The notes: generated by a model not told the origin, from the letters alone. Counted from the first letter of the stretch, positions 50,670 through 63,433 are shown. The stretch: DNA of 64,000 nucleotides from Sycobia sp. Sy_11 (GCA_018907035.1 JACCIC010000293.1:124001-188000), one strand, 5' to 3'. Numbers and translations: made by a program.

Positions 50670-50985
50670 GCTCCGCCTGCTCGCGGCTCATAAACAAACG
50701 GGAACGATCGACCGAGAAAATCAGCGCCGGAATCGTCCACGGGGACAGCGTGTCGGTTTACATGTGTGCGTGTAATCGAGTATCTCGGTATGTCTTGCGC
50801 GTATGGGCCCGCTTGCGTGCTAATGCATTCGAATGTATCTATAAAGCTCGATGGGTACGCATTCAATGTAGACGAACAATGTACACAGAGTCTCAAAGGG
50901 CCCACGAGAGCCAGCGACAAGGTATCGTCCTGGAGGAAGCTACGGCTGTTCCGATTTCGGCGGAGTCGGATTTGATAGCAACGGA

Positions 50986-51009
50986 AGCAGCAGCAGCAGC
51001 AGCAGCAGC
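50986..51009 (+). repeat. (AGC)8 trinucleotide run
   Basis: Eight AGC units followed by AACAGC. It belongs to a cluster of CAG-type runs in this GC island. Confidence 0.85.
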
Positions 51010-51344
51010 AACAGCACCGAACGAGCACCAGCACAGTCGCGCGGTGACAGACGGGGCGAGCGAGCGAACGCGCGCCTATGTATGTGTATATACGAGGGCG
51101 GGCAGCGCACACGCGACGGTAACGCTCGGTCTACCGGAGGCCGACTGCGCGGCCGAGTCGAAGGGGCGCGTGCATCGTGACTCCCTCCCCCCCACCCCCC
51201 GCTCGCCACCTACCCCAGACCCATTCCTCCATCCGCGCACTTTCTCCCTTCGGCCCGTGTATATATGCCTATATCGGCATCCCCGCCTCTGCCTCGTGCG
51301 CGCGCGCAGAATCGCACCCGCGGCGTAGGGGGAGTAGAGGGATA

Positions 51345-51374
51345 GGAGGAGGAGGAGGCGGAGGAGGAGGAGGC
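51345..51374 (+). repeat. (GGA)n trinucleotide run
   Basis: About nine GGA units with one GGC. The opposite strand reads polyproline. Confidence 0.85.
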
Positions 51375-51451
51375 GATGGTGGAAGGGTAGGTGAGAGGCG
51401 CGCGAGACGAGGCTTTTCGCGCGTGGGGTTAGTTTCGGTGGCGAGAGATTC

Positions 51452-51479
51452 TTTTTTTTTTTTTTTTTTTTTTTTTTTT
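51452..51479. repeat. Poly(T) tract of 28
   Basis: The longest homopolymer noted in the window, inside the GC island. Confidence 0.85.
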
Positions 51480-51769
51480 GTCCCCTCTTCTACCGCTCTC
51501 TTTTGTAACATATACATATATAAATATGCGCGTATATATACGTAGACGTTGCGCGGCGTTCGCGACCGGTGCGCGCGTAGGCGGATGCGTGTGTGGTGTG
51601 TAGTGCGTTCGGTTGTTGGCTTGGGCGGCGCGTCAGGAAACTGGTGCGCGTTCTAATAACTGAACGACCTCGCGCGGCGCTCCTCTCGCAATTGTCTCTG
51701 GAAAATCGTGATTAAAGTACTCTTCGGAACGACTCGCGATGGGGTGAAGCTCTAGTGAAGCCAAGGAGA

Positions 51770-51775
<6 letters not shown>
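51770..51775 (+). promoter_or_regulatory. Candidate splice donor GGAGA|GTAAGA
   Basis: This site ends a roughly 200-base GC-rich stretch (51,560-51,769) that lacks low-complexity sequence, and it runs straight into a (GA)n tract. The last exon base is A rather than G, so the match is imperfect. It is compatible with a 5' untranslated exon of a gene downstream of the window. Confidence 0.18.

Positions 51776-51804
<29 letters not shown>
51773..51804. repeat. (GA)n microsatellite
   Basis: About 15 GA units starting within the donor-like GTAAGA. Confidence 0.88.
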
Positions 51805-51810
<6 letters not shown>

Positions 51811-52153
51811 CGTGCGTATGATCGTCGGAGCGACACCGCCCTCGCAACTAAACTTCCAGCCCACCGCCCTCTTTCTCCTTTCACCCGACTACCTCGCTAT
51901 TACTCCGTGGTATTTTATATATCGCCCCCCCCCCAGAGACTCTTCCGTCGCAATCCTATCCTCGTATCAGGCACGCGTACAACCGTCATCTGCTCGCCCG
52001 TTGCCCTGCTCCGAACGATTGATTAGGAATTAGCGAGAAGAGTAGACGTACGTACTTAACATCTGATATCCCTCTGTGGAGTAACGGAGAATATGCGGAT
52101 GAGGGGGCAAGGAGAGCGAGTTGCGATCCGAAGTGCGCATGAGCCGCTCGCTT

Positions 52154-52155
<2 letters not shown>

Positions 52156-52215
<60 letters not shown>
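52156..52215. repeat. (TA)n microsatellite at GC-island edge
   Basis: About 30 TA units exactly where the large GC island ends and AT-rich DNA begins. Confidence 0.92.
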
Positions 52216-52218
<3 letters not shown>

Positions 52219-53593
52219 CTGCGATATTATGTATCCGCAACATTGGTATTAAAATAAACTGATTTCAACAAATTCAAGAGAAAAATTAAAAAACTTATTT
52301 GATTATTATTATTATGAACGAAACAATAATGGAACATACAATATTCTCACATTACTTTTATCATTTGTAAATGGAAATTAATTTTGTTATTAAAAAATAA
52401 TTTAAGTGAACGAATACTGAGATTTTAATTAAAAATTTTATTTATCTATCTTTTTTTCATCAATATAACTTCCTTTTTATAATTAACACTATTGTGCAAA
52501 TATTTTGAAAGCTTATTTTAATAAAGTGATACAAATAAATTAGAGCGTATAAACTGACGTAATCAATCATTTGTAATGTGATCCATTCGTACAAACACTT
52601 ATATAATTTTATAAAAAATTTTAAGAATTCAATTTGAATTAATTTTTTGCAGTAGGAATTGAGAAGAGTTCGATATGGTGACTCAAATATTAATCGAATG
52701 ATCGTTATTTATTGATTATAAAAAAAATCATAATCCTTTCGAAAAATTCATTGTCATACAAATTTATTTAGTCTTATGAAATAAGTAATAAAAATAGTCA
52801 TCAAGTAGACTATAATTCTATTACGATATCTAAACCTTTTTTACTAAATTATAATGTGTCTTATAAGAAATGAAAATAAATTTAACACGTTCCAAATAAT
52901 TAATCATTGTATTACAAAAAAAATAAATGGTTTACGTTAGAAGTAATGTCGATTTCATTTATTGTATGATACATTGTAATTTAATAAAAAAAATTAAAGG
53001 ACGAAATAAAGGGTTAAGATAAAATTAATATAAGCGATTGGGAGCTGAAGACAAAGAGAAAATGCGATGAAGACATTATATTCAATAATGGCAAATATAT
53101 CTGTATGGAAATTTTCGATATTCTAAACCTATATCTAATAAATGCATTTGTTCCATTCTTAAGGTTTTCTCATCCATTTGCGTCAATTTTTGACCTACAG
53201 TACTTTTCTTTTATAATGTAGAATTTTTGGGTCCTAAAAAATTTGTTTCGGATGATTTTTTCTTTCCGGGAAATTCAAAATTTTAGCTTTGCTTTAAATA
53301 TTTTTCTTAAGATAATTTGTAAACTAAGATATACGATACTCTAAAACAAAATATATGTTATTTAATTGTGCATCAGAAGTATTAAGGGTCTTTTTTGAGA
53401 ATTTTAGAACTGGTGGAACAGGGTAAAAAGAGGAAAACTGTCGTCTGCGTGTTTTCAATTATATAGACGTCCTATCCTCGAGCCCACGACTTTTGTATGT
53501 AATATTTGGGTATAGGAATTTGTCTGTAGAGGCACTCTAGGTTTTAATATGTCAAAAAGCAGTTAGGATTTTTCAATGTTTACTCTCATGTGT

Positions 53594-53757
53594 TACCAGA
53601 GACCTATAATGACAAAGCGTATAAACGTTCCGCCAGGTGAAGCTTCCATCATAATCCATAAAACTACGCAAATCTTCAGGTACAGTATAACTAAATGTAT
53701 ACAATCTTAATCCATTCTTTAGGTTATGACGTACACTCCATCTAGCAGGAATAATCA
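53594..53757 (-). other. Candidate protein-coding exon, unrecognised
   Basis: On the minus strand an AATCAG acceptor-like site (ending about 53,758) is followed by a frame reading MIIPARWSVRHNLKNG and then LYTFSYTVPEDLRSFMDYDG, SFTWRNVYTLCHYRSL. A GTAACA donor-like site follows (near 53,594); without splicing the frame ends 7 codons later at 53,573. The amino-acid composition is protein-like (Trp, Tyr and Asp present, no low complexity), unlike most frames here. No pyrimidine tract precedes the acceptor, and I cannot name the family. It could be a transposon-derived fragment or a chance frame. Confidence 0.2.
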
Positions 53758-53764
53758 TTCTGAT

Positions 53765-53798
53765 TTTGACTAATATTTAACTAATATTTGACTAATAC
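53765..53798. repeat. Triple 11-base repeat (ACTAATATTTG/A)
   Basis: Three copies of GACTAATATTT / AACTAATATTT / GACTAATACG, just outside the candidate exon at 53.6 kb. They fill the place where a pyrimidine tract would be expected on the minus strand. Confidence 0.6.
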
Positions 53799-54769
53799 GA
53801 TCGTACCGTACCTCTATTAACAGAAATAAATGGCAAATATGTTTGGAGAATTTGAAGAAGTATATGTTTTATGGAATCATACATATAAAGTAAATACGAT
53901 TTCTTTTTTAATGTTTAACGGACTAATTTTTTTAACATATTAACTAAAATAATAAACGTTGTTCACGCCTTTTAGCAAACCATTTTCATTTCAAAACCCC
54001 TCTCTATTCCACTTTTTTCGTTTGATTGTGTACCAATATATAAGAAATATAATGTAAATAACATGAATATACGTAATACACTCTCTGTTATAAAATAAAG
54101 TTTTCGTTGTATACATCATCAAATACTTTTATATTTGTCGACGTGCATTCGATAATGTCTCATAATTAATTATGTTTATGCCGAAACAGCGTGGCGGCAC
54201 CAGTAGTAACTCTCAGCAAAGTTTACTTGGTAGCTAAGTCAAGTTGGTCTCCTGCGTTTAGCCTGCATTATCCAAAGCAACAATACCGATGTCAATTTAC
54301 CGATACAATATTGTAACAATTGTATCGCGTTGTATTAGTCACCAAATTTATATAGTATTGCAATAATATTATCACAATTGTATTAGTAGAATGTTTTAAA
54401 CATCTCTAAAAATTTGCATTTCGCACCAAGAAAAAATCGATCAAAGCCATTTTGTAGGGCTAAAAAATCATATGCTTAAAACAGTATTCTAGGTAAAAAA
54501 TTGACCAAAATGTAAAAAATGTATTTTTGAGGTTAGGTTTTGACTTACGGAACTAAAAGTTTGCATAATCGTATAAATTTCATATAAACTATAATGACTT
54601 CATCGATTTTTCTCTATGCTTCCGAGGCCAAATTACCTATCAACCATTCGTTCAATCTTGCAGTCATCAAATATATATTTGCGTAATTTTTTATTTAAGC
54701 AGAACAAAAATTAAGCTCAAACAATTACTCGCGAATTCTTAAAAAATACTTCGTTATTCATTGGACGAG

Positions 54770-55290
54770 TACTTACCGCGTCGTTTTTTCCGTGGCGCGA
54801 GTACTCGCGAGCCCATCCCGAGCCGGTGAATTGGAAAATAGGCGCACGGCCACGAAGAAGCACATCAGGGACGATCCTACGCCCCTACCCCGACCCACGA
54901 GAGCCACGGAACAACGTGGATTCAATTAAAGCACACTCGCCGAAAAACTTTTTCAATCAAAGTCGGAACACGCGAACCCACTCCAAAGCCCTTTTCCGAC
55001 TTTTCGCGCCACTCTCCTTCCCCCCCCCCCACATTATCCCTCTTCCGCCGTTTTTTTCCCGTCCTCGTGGCCGTCGGCTACGACCATCAGTCAGGGTACG
55101 CGGGGGCTGAAATTTCTTCGGCCTCGATGTCCGCGGCGATACATCATATTATAGAGCAAATGTGAATCGCGCGCGGCGCATCATCATCGACTGTAGGCTA
55201 TCAGCAAATGTAACGTCTACCGCATGTCCGCATCTACGAGGGTACCACTGCATCAAAGCAAACTGGTACTCGTGAGCGTTAAGATAGTAC
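54770..55290. other. Small GC-rich island
   Basis: CpG-containing, with one 94-codon + frame (54,826-55,110) rich in Pro and Arg, not recognisable. Confidence 0.4.
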
Positions 55291-56034
55291 AGAGTAAATA
55301 TTGAGTAAACTAGTTTATTTAATTGAAAAATAAGTCTTTATACTTAAAATATTTATTTAAATATTATACTATAGTGTATAATCCCATAGCATATATTATA
55401 TATATAATATCCCATCATATTAAAACATATAGTAAATATAATACAATTGTTTTATGGACGTATTTAGAAACATAATTATCGTTACATCCGCAAACGACTA
55501 TTTTCTTATCCAATTTAATCTTTATTATTTTATTCCACTTTTTATGATTGTTCGCCATTTCAATTTTACCAAATAAATTTTAGCAGCTTCTTGTTCAGCC
55601 GTACAGTGAAAATTTACATTGGTATCAACATTTCTATAAAAAGTGAAATTGTTTACAACAATCTCCCTTATGCTTCATTTTGATGTATTTACGTAACTTT
55701 AAATTTTCTTTAAAGAAATTTTTATAGAATTCCGAAATTTTACTAATCTAATCAATATTTCTGCGTGCTTCAGATACGCCCATGGTTGCCATTTATTTAG
55801 TTCTCCTCTTCACCGCTAGTATAGCATATTACATTAAGTTACCAATACATTGCAAGCATATAAATATGTTCGTATAATCAACGACGGGCAGGTCTTAATA
55901 AGCTTGTATATTATATTAAACCGATATGTATGGAGTTGTCGAGCTGTAAAAAATTCCATTCATAGGTATATCAGGAAGCGCAGAGAGTTTTGAAGAACCC
56001 TCCAAACTTGGTTCTTAAAATAAAATTTTCATTT

Positions 56035-56090
<56 letters not shown>

Positions 56091-56420
56091 CAAAAAGTAT
56101 GTTGAATGCGTATGTACATACCAACGAATATACTTTGTACTATTGCATGGGAAACGTGATAGACAGGTATTGAACTAATACAATCGTTATGATCTTTAGT
56201 CTCATCTAACGATATATATCATAAACTCTCTAAGAATGAATGCTTCTGTTTAGAATATCTACCCGTTTCTCTTATTTCTGTTCTTTTCGATTTTCCAGTT
56301 CGATTTTTCAGTTAATAATTGGGTCATTAATCAGGTAAAATGGAAATCTGACAATAGTAAAGATGAAAGGCCTCGGTCCAAGGAATAGGAAAATCTATTC
56401 TGGAAAAATCTACTTTTCCG
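55290..56420. other. AT-rich, no gene seen
   Basis: Only short chance frames and the TA array at 56.04 kb. Confidence 0.5.
56037..56086. repeat. (TA)n microsatellite
   Basis: About 25 TA units. Confidence 0.9.
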
Positions 56421-56970
56421 CTGAAAATTGGAAAATATCGGCTAATGGACTTGGAACGATGCCGTAAACGAGCTGCCAAGACAGACGAGTATCGTAATGA
56501 TCGACCGAGTGCCCCGACAGCAACAAAATTTACGAAAAACATCCGCGAGGCAAAAGCAGTCGGGGGCTAATACCGAAGCGTCATACGCAATTCCAAATGC
56601 GCGGGAAAAAAAATCGCGTGCTGATCTCGAAAAGTCGAACGCGAGTGTAACGCGCGGGACACAGGAGTGCCGCGTTTCGCGATTCGTCATTCGAGCGATG
56701 TGCACACCGTGCTTACATCGAGCAGCGTCGGCAAAGAGTTCACGGGGGCCCAGAGGGGAGGATCGCGTTGAAAAATACATTCAGTACTCTGCCGTACGTA
56801 TTGTTTATGCGTCCACTGGGCGCGCGTATAAAGCTTTCCATTCGACTTTTATTACGGCGAACGTCCAGCTGTAACATAAATTCCAACGACGCGCACTTTA
56901 CTTTAATTCCACTCTCTAAATTTAAGACGGCTCAACTCGCGCTCTTCCCTTATTAAGCCATGCTCCGAGC
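56420..56970. other. GC-richer block with overlapping open frames
   Basis: A 125-codon + frame (56,497-56,874) and a 112-codon minus frame (56,442-56,780) overlap. Neither has a recognisable motif. The + frame is rich in Arg, Ser and Ala, as CpG-rich non-coding DNA tends to give. Confidence 0.35.
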
Positions 56971-59590
56971 ACCATTAGATTTGACGAGTATAGTTTTTCT
57001 TTTATTTTTAAGAACAGCCGTAAGAAATTGCGTGGCGAGACGTTCCGGAAAATGCAAGTGCCAGCCAATGGAATTTTTCATAATAAGATCAATTGATTCA
57101 ATAATCAACCAACATTTATCGAATTAAGTGAGGTTGAACTATCGACAATCGCAAAGGTGCTTTTGAATGCTATAATTTTAGTTGAATCAATAACGGAGAA
57201 AGGAAGTTCATGCCTAATGTTATTGTACTATTAATTAAAATATTAAATATAGTTTTCATATGAATTATGAGAAATGCATGAATAATAACTTACGAGAGAG
57301 CTTACTTTTCATGCAGTCGCCCTAAAAAATATTCTGAAGTTTTTTCAACTTCGATTGTCGTACAATATTCCTCCATCATAAACGTCTGCCGAAACACGTT
57401 TAAATTGTTACTGCATACTTAATTATTTAATTATTCACGTTACGTTTTAGCTATTTTACGATACAATTACATGGATTGGAAATTATTAATTGAATAAAAG
57501 TGTTCCGTTACATACTTAATATATTTAAATTAATTAAAGTTTATTTATTTATGAAATTCAAACGTTACTCCAATTATTACAAAAGTTTTATAATAATGTT
57601 GCTATAAAGTAACGTAAAACAATATATTCAATGAAATCTTAATAAGTACGGCAATTTAATTCAAAAACAATCTGCAACAAGAGTATGCAAATATCGATCA
57701 AAGAACTGTGATTATTTAAGGTAATTCGAACTCTGTAAATTGGTATGTGCAACTGACAATTATTTGATAACGCATTAATACAGAATACTTAGGTCTAGTC
57801 ATTGATCGTCGATTTTACAATTAGTGACAATAAAATTAAATTCGTATAATAATTAATTGTAATCAATTAGATTTTTTAAGCTTTTATATCGAAAAATCTA
57901 TAATAGATAAAATTTGGAAGAAAGATTTTTTTTGTTGCATACTGTAATCATAAGGTCCAACTCACTGAATCATCAATTCTGAGCGTAATGTAACACAAAA
58001 GTTTGTGACTAATAACTAAAAATAAAGCAGACAAACGTAAAATTCTAAGATCTAATCGATGAAATGCAACCTATAGATATACGAATATAAATTTTACAGT
58101 CGATGATAACATCCAATCTATGAAAGCAATTCACAGAGTCTAAATTAGCTCCACGGCTATTATATTTAACAAATTGACCATGCCGCTTACCATGAAAAGA
58201 GTAAGCGTCTATTAATATTACAAAGCAAACCATTTAATTTACAAAATTTTTCAAAATTGTTAAATTATTTTGTACAAGAATATAATTAGCATGAATAATT
58301 AATCTGAAAAATTGTAGATCCCTAGCATAGAATTAAATTTACGCGAGTCTCTAGATAAGTATATATGTCATTTATACGAATGAGAATCATAAAGGGATGT
58401 ACAACATCAAATTTTGTCGATAAAAGGTTTTAACGATTTTTTATGTATGTGTGAGAAAATAAATTATCTAGGATAATAATATTCCAGTAATACATTTAGC
58501 ATCTAATTTTTGAATCAATAAATCCGCATTACAATTTGCCCCAACGAAAACAATATATATAACAACCACAGAACGACCATTCACATTATTTTGAATAATA
58601 TTTGTAATATATACAATACAAATTAGTAACTACAGATCTACCAGAAAAAAATATAATAAGTTGTATAAATTCATTAAATTAATTATTTATTAAAATAATA
58701 TACAATGACAATATCTAAAGCCTTAAAGGAATATATATATTGATTCACAGTTCACATTATAAAATTAGTTTTTAATTTTTTTTCATATTTGGTATTTTCA
58801 GATGCATTACCATAAATGCTAATTATTTCTAAATTAAATACGAAATATGGTTTTGAGCCAAACCATACAATTTTTCGTAAAACACTCAAATACTATAATT
58901 TGATACAATCAAATCAATTTACGGCCGTTCGATTAATCATATGAGGTTAGTAATCAATGGCTTAAATATAAATCAAATTTATTCTACGATTACTAATTAC
59001 AACAGAAACTTCAAATTTAATATCCAGAATCTTGAAGACACGATTAATTTAATTTTCAAAAGTAATCCAAACTTTTGAGAAACCTTATTTAAGTTTTGGT
59101 TGAAGTTTTCCGCTTCGCTTGTTATACAAAAATAATATGATAAGAATCTGTCGAAAGTTTATAATCGATGAAAAGGCATTACTGAATAAATTCTTTTTGT
59201 ACTTGCTTATTAATCGATGTGTAGAAGATTCAGCGCTCAGTTAACATCTCATAATTGCCATTTTACTTATACCATATAGAGGACTATTTATACAAGAATT
59301 TTCATCTTCATCGTTACTGCCAATGCGTTCATATGTGAGCTCATTTAAAAAAAAATGCTTCTTTGTATAAACAAAATTGATTAATTCTTGATTTAAAAAA
59401 AGAAAACACGTTTTTTAGAATAAATTACCTAGTGCTTCTATTAATTAAGATCTCCCTTAATTAAGTTCTGTTTTACTACTATCGTAACATAAATGAAGTT
59501 CAAAATGAGGATTCTGATAGCACCAGAAAGGAAACGTTGACTACACACACACACACACATACATATATACGCAAACTTAGTGTTCGAAAT
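56970..59590. other. AT-rich, no gene seen
   Basis: About 2.6 kb with few frames over 60 codons and no notable repeats. Confidence 0.5.
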
Positions 59591-59599
59591 TTGATATAG

Positions 59600-60100
59600 C
59601 AATTACAGCTATATCGTCCCAGGCAGATGTTTACCTAAGATACACACCGATTCGCGGATAACGAAAAGTTTCACCGAACCTGGAGAAACATTAATTATCC
59701 CAGTCCAACTATACATATACATATATAACATTTCCAGAATTTAAGCTATATCATGTAATCGTTGGGCAGGAGGAAATCGAGCAAGTCATTCTTTTGCTTC
59801 CAAAAGTGGAGATGCCGGTTAATTAACTCATCGCCGTGTGTACTGTAAGAACATCGGCAGTTTTATCTACAACACGATACACCCGTGCAACGAGAATTAC
59901 CAAACCGAACCCCCTCAATCAGCACCTGCCTCCATCGTGCAACAGTGAGAGATCCTTCGCATCGATCATTCCCGCTGCATAATCGCTTGAATAATTTACG
60001 CGTGTATCATACATACAGTCACTTCTGCCTACTCCCACTTTCGCGCGTTGCTCCGACCAACCGCTATCGATTATACACAATCATTGGGCGCAGCTTAAAG

Positions 60101-60150
<50 letters not shown>

Positions 60151-60610
60151 GGTCAGCTCGAAAGCTTTGCTACCCTCTGTACACCCTGCGATAACGGATT
60201 GCTGGGGCGTCGTTGGAGTTTCCAGGGAAACCCGCGTCGGGACGTCTGGTTTTGCCGGCGCATTACTTTTTGCGAAATACAACGGACGTCCTCGGATCGT
60301 GGGCTGCTCCAAACCGGGCACGAAGGGACGACGACCACAGGGCGCTGCAGGCGAGGTGTCCCGGACAGAGGCGTATTTTGCGGTACGTACACACACACAC
60401 ACTTTACAACTCCTGCTTCGGGACTGCACGAGGTCGCGTAGCGAATGATTTTATTACTTTTGAAAGTCGTTCTCGCGCGCCTCCCTACGCGCCTCTATCT
60501 CCACATCTCTGTACCTGACGCTTGGTAGCGATAATGTGTGTTTTCGCAAATTCCGATCGGATTATATAGCCTCGCCTATCTGACGAACGAGCGATGTGTA
60601 TAAATGTTGT
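59600..60610. other. Intermediate to GC-rich, no gene recognised
   Basis: The 300 bases after the TA array (60,148-60,450) are open in all three + frames and at least two minus frames, so open length carries no information. A minus frame reads Pro/Ser/Thr-rich text (RDTSPAAPCGRRPFVPGLEQ...) and is the most protein-like, but unsupported. Confidence 0.35.
60102..60147. repeat. (TA)n microsatellite
   Basis: About 22 TA units next to a 300-base GC-rich block (60,148-60,530). Confidence 0.9.
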
Positions 60611-60737
60611 TAGTTTCTTTTTAAAGGTAACGTTTTAGAAATAGAATATAATAATCTTGCAAAAATATCAAAGTGTAAAACAAGACATGTGAAAATGTAA
60701 TAGCAATGTCTAATAAATATGTGGCTTGGATCGGCTA

Positions 60738-61260
60738 TTTTTTTTTTTTTTTTTTTTTAATTAATTTAATTAGGGCCGTATCCGTTGGGAGGTATTAGCG
60801 ATCAATAAAACATGTAATACGATTTAGATTAATTATAATACATTTTACATAAAGTAGTTAATATTAATAGTTAGTATTGATAGGTTTTCAAATAAGTTAC
60901 TTAAAATTTATCTAATCGAGTAAATTTAGCATTTTCGCACACTCTTTGAATTCTTGACGTAAGTCTTTGATGATATTTACATGTAGTTTAATCTCTCTCC
61001 TGATCATTATAGATTTTCGGCACTTAAATAGAATGTGTTTTATTACACGCATTACATTATAGAATTAGCACATGCTTGTATGTAGTTTGCTTCTGAAATG
61101 TTGTTGCGCGATTGGGGTATAGCCAATGCACAATCTAGTGATGATTGTTTTGTCTTGTCGACTAACTTTACTAGCAGGAATTGTTTCCTATATATTGTTA
61201 CTAATGTCCTGTCGGCGAGTTCTTTGACTGTTTATACGAAATTCATTAATTTCTGATTAG
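60738..61260 (-). pseudogene. 3' end of a decayed non-LTR retrotransposon with poly(A) tail
   Basis: On the minus strand, from about 61,190 down to 60,912, one frame reads SRQDKTIITRLCIGYTPIAQ, later IKHILFKCRKSIMIRREIK and IIKDLRQEFKECAKML, ending at a stop at 60,912-60,914. This is the characteristic C-terminal tail behind the RNase H domain of Jockey/I/R1-like elements: an SRxDxxxxxRLRxGHTxL block followed by a C..C...HIL..C finger. A single in-frame stop lies at 61,065-61,067, where the finger's second cysteine would be expected, and another lies just above 61,190. Below the stop comes an approximately 150-base 3' UTR, then 21 T at 60,738-60,758, which is the poly(A) tail seen from the other strand. 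Similarity fades above 61,260; remnants of RNase H may continue upstream, but I could not align them. The copy is 5'-truncated and dead. Confidence 0.85.
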
Positions 61261-62275
61261 TTTGATTTTCATTACTTTTTTAAGTCTTCGTAATCGAGTA
61301 TTTGGTTTTTCCTAAGATAGTTCAGTCTACTTACAAGATTTGCCTTACTTCTGGATCTATTAGTTTACGGACATTATTTCTCCCTACTTTAATTTGAAGA
61401 TTTATTTTAGAAGTTTCGATGAAGCATTATTTGCGCAAATCATTAAATTTTTGGATGGCTTGTCTTTTATAAATAATAAAAATTATTTGTCCTGTTGTTT
61501 TCATGAAGCCAAGTACTTAAAATATTGGTATAACTTTCGAAGTGTTTATATTATATGACTTTGGAAAATTATTAAGAAAGTTTCGCCGTTTTCGAGCAAG
61601 ACTGCACTTTTTATCGTATTCCCGATGAATACATATCATTAACCTTGGATCTTTACTTTTTATCAAATTGAATTTCAATACGTGGTCGTTATGATTATTG
61701 ATAAGTTTAGGAAATAAGTCCCATAGACAGAATACAGACTTTTTTGTGTGTTATTACTATTGATACTTTTATTTCGAGCATTTTCAAATGCTAGTTGTTT
61801 CTTATGCTGAAGGATTTTTTTTATACTTTTCTTCTCGAGAATTTGCAAAGTGGATAATTTAATTAACTGGTGGACCTGCTGATTATCTGGAAGTGGCAAA
61901 ATTTTTATTGCACAATTAAAGACTATGTGGGATCTTATCTTCTGATGTATTGTTGAACTTTGTCCTGTGATGTATTAAAGTTGGACATTGCCATCAGCTA
62001 TATTATACGGGAAATATAAGTAACATAACATAAGGTATACATAGTGTAACGATTCTTAATGATACGTTTGAGGACTCGATCCAATGTTCTCAATATATAT
62101 TAACTTGCTGGACCCTAGAATAAACAGTGATAGTCTAGTTTGGTTTGGTCAAGGGCCGTGTTTGTATTAGTAATGATTGTTTGGTTTACTCCCCAACTTG
62201 TCGCCGATAGCAAAAGGAGGTCTTGTGACATGTCTTGATACATTCGAGTGGCACAGTTTGGCACATTTTATTGTA

Positions 62276-62296
62276 TACACACACACACACACACAC
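62276..62296. repeat. (CA)n microsatellite
   Basis: About 10 CA units; a similar short tract is at 59,543-59,559. Confidence 0.8.
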
Positions 62297-63430
62297 TTTC
62301 ATATACTTATGCCAAACAATATTTTTGTTTAATAAAAGTTGCTAAGATTTTCAAATATATTTTGATGTACTTTAATAGAGTTTCGTATACGCTGATATCG
62401 AGTTTTCTATACTTCAAGAATCCGTAATGTATTCTGCTATGTTTCGATATTCGCTTGAATTTTGAAAGTATATCAAGATATACAACTGCATCAAAACTTA
62501 TGAAAGAATTTCAAACCTTGTTCTTTAGCGCGTTTGTATATATGTCTTAATTCCATAGGTTTTCATCCATTTATGATTTCCACTAAAATAGTTAATATTA
62601 TAATCCATAAGAAGAGTGCCTCGACTTTGAATCGCCGACTTTAATTAAATTTATTTATCTGAATTGTAACTGTCTATGTATTTGGAAGGCAATATAACTA
62701 AGCTAATCTAATTTAAAATATACTTAAATAATTCCTATCTAAGTAATTACTACTTGAATACTTCATTCACTGTTTTCTATCGATTTTTTGTCAGTTTTTT
62801 ATTGATCTCAGTTTATCAACTTAAGTGTTTTTTCTTGTAAGTGAACTCATTGTAATATCATATGAACTATCTAAGCTGGTGGACATTCTAAATTCAGTAG
62901 AAATTGCTGCAATTTACGAGTATATCGCGATCGCAAAATAATTGATTTACGACAATTAAGTTAATATTCTCTTGATAATTAACAAATAAATATATCTCTA
63001 CAAATCCACTATGTGTAAATTTATCTCTGAACGCTAAACCGAAAACATTAGAAAACATCATACATTTCGCTCCGCTCGACTCTACAGAATCTACCTATTA
63101 AAAGCATATATTAAAATTTTTGATGGTCGGAATAAGGTGACTCGCAGAAATTTACATTGATCATGTGTATCTTTTACAGACAAATTACGAAAAATAAAAT
63201 ACTCAATACTTAATTACCAAACCAGACTTTAAATTTTTCATTTTAACATTTATATTTTAAATATATTTCCAATTTGTCTGCCTTTTTTCAATTTAACAAT
63301 CTATATCTGACCACAATCTCTATCTGGTCGTTTATGATAAATTTACTCTTTAATGTATTAATTTATTATTTCATGTATGCTTTTCAAGATTTTTGATAGT
63401 ACTAGACGGCTGCAAACATTACTAACTCTT

Positions 63431-63433
<3 letters not shown>

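Larger units (their letters stand above)
48720..52150. other. Largest GC-rich island, candidate regulatory and 5' exon region
   Basis: About 3.4 kb of CpG-rich DNA packed with CT/GA tracts, (CAG)9, (AGC)8, (CTC)n and (GGA)n runs, a TATA-like element and a donor-like GTAAGA. Frames up to 251 codons (50,573-51,328) occur but overlap equally long frames on the other strand and consist largely of repeat translation. In insects such blocks often surround promoters of developmental genes; that is inference only. Confidence 0.45.
52220..54760. other. AT-rich; one candidate exon only
   Basis: No frames of note other than the candidate at 53.6 kb. Chance-like A/T runs throughout. Confidence 0.5.

Noticed and set aside
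50573..51328. 251-codon open frame, the longest in the window
   Set aside because: It is mostly translation of CTC and AGC repeats, overlaps a 174-codon frame on the other strand, and has no recognisable domain. GC-rich DNA gives such frames by chance.
54530..54545. TTAGG telomere-type repeat
   Set aside because: Only a single GAGGTTAGG-like word, no array.
60149..60448. 99-codon frame as a host exon
   Set aside because: The same 300 bases are open in at least five frames, so openness is uninformative. No motif or clear splice pair supports one frame.
60725..61651. CTTGGATC at 60,725 and 61,644 as a target-site duplication of the minus-strand LINE
   Set aside because: Five extra bases separate the word from the poly(A) tail, and an 8-base match over 900 bases is readily chance.
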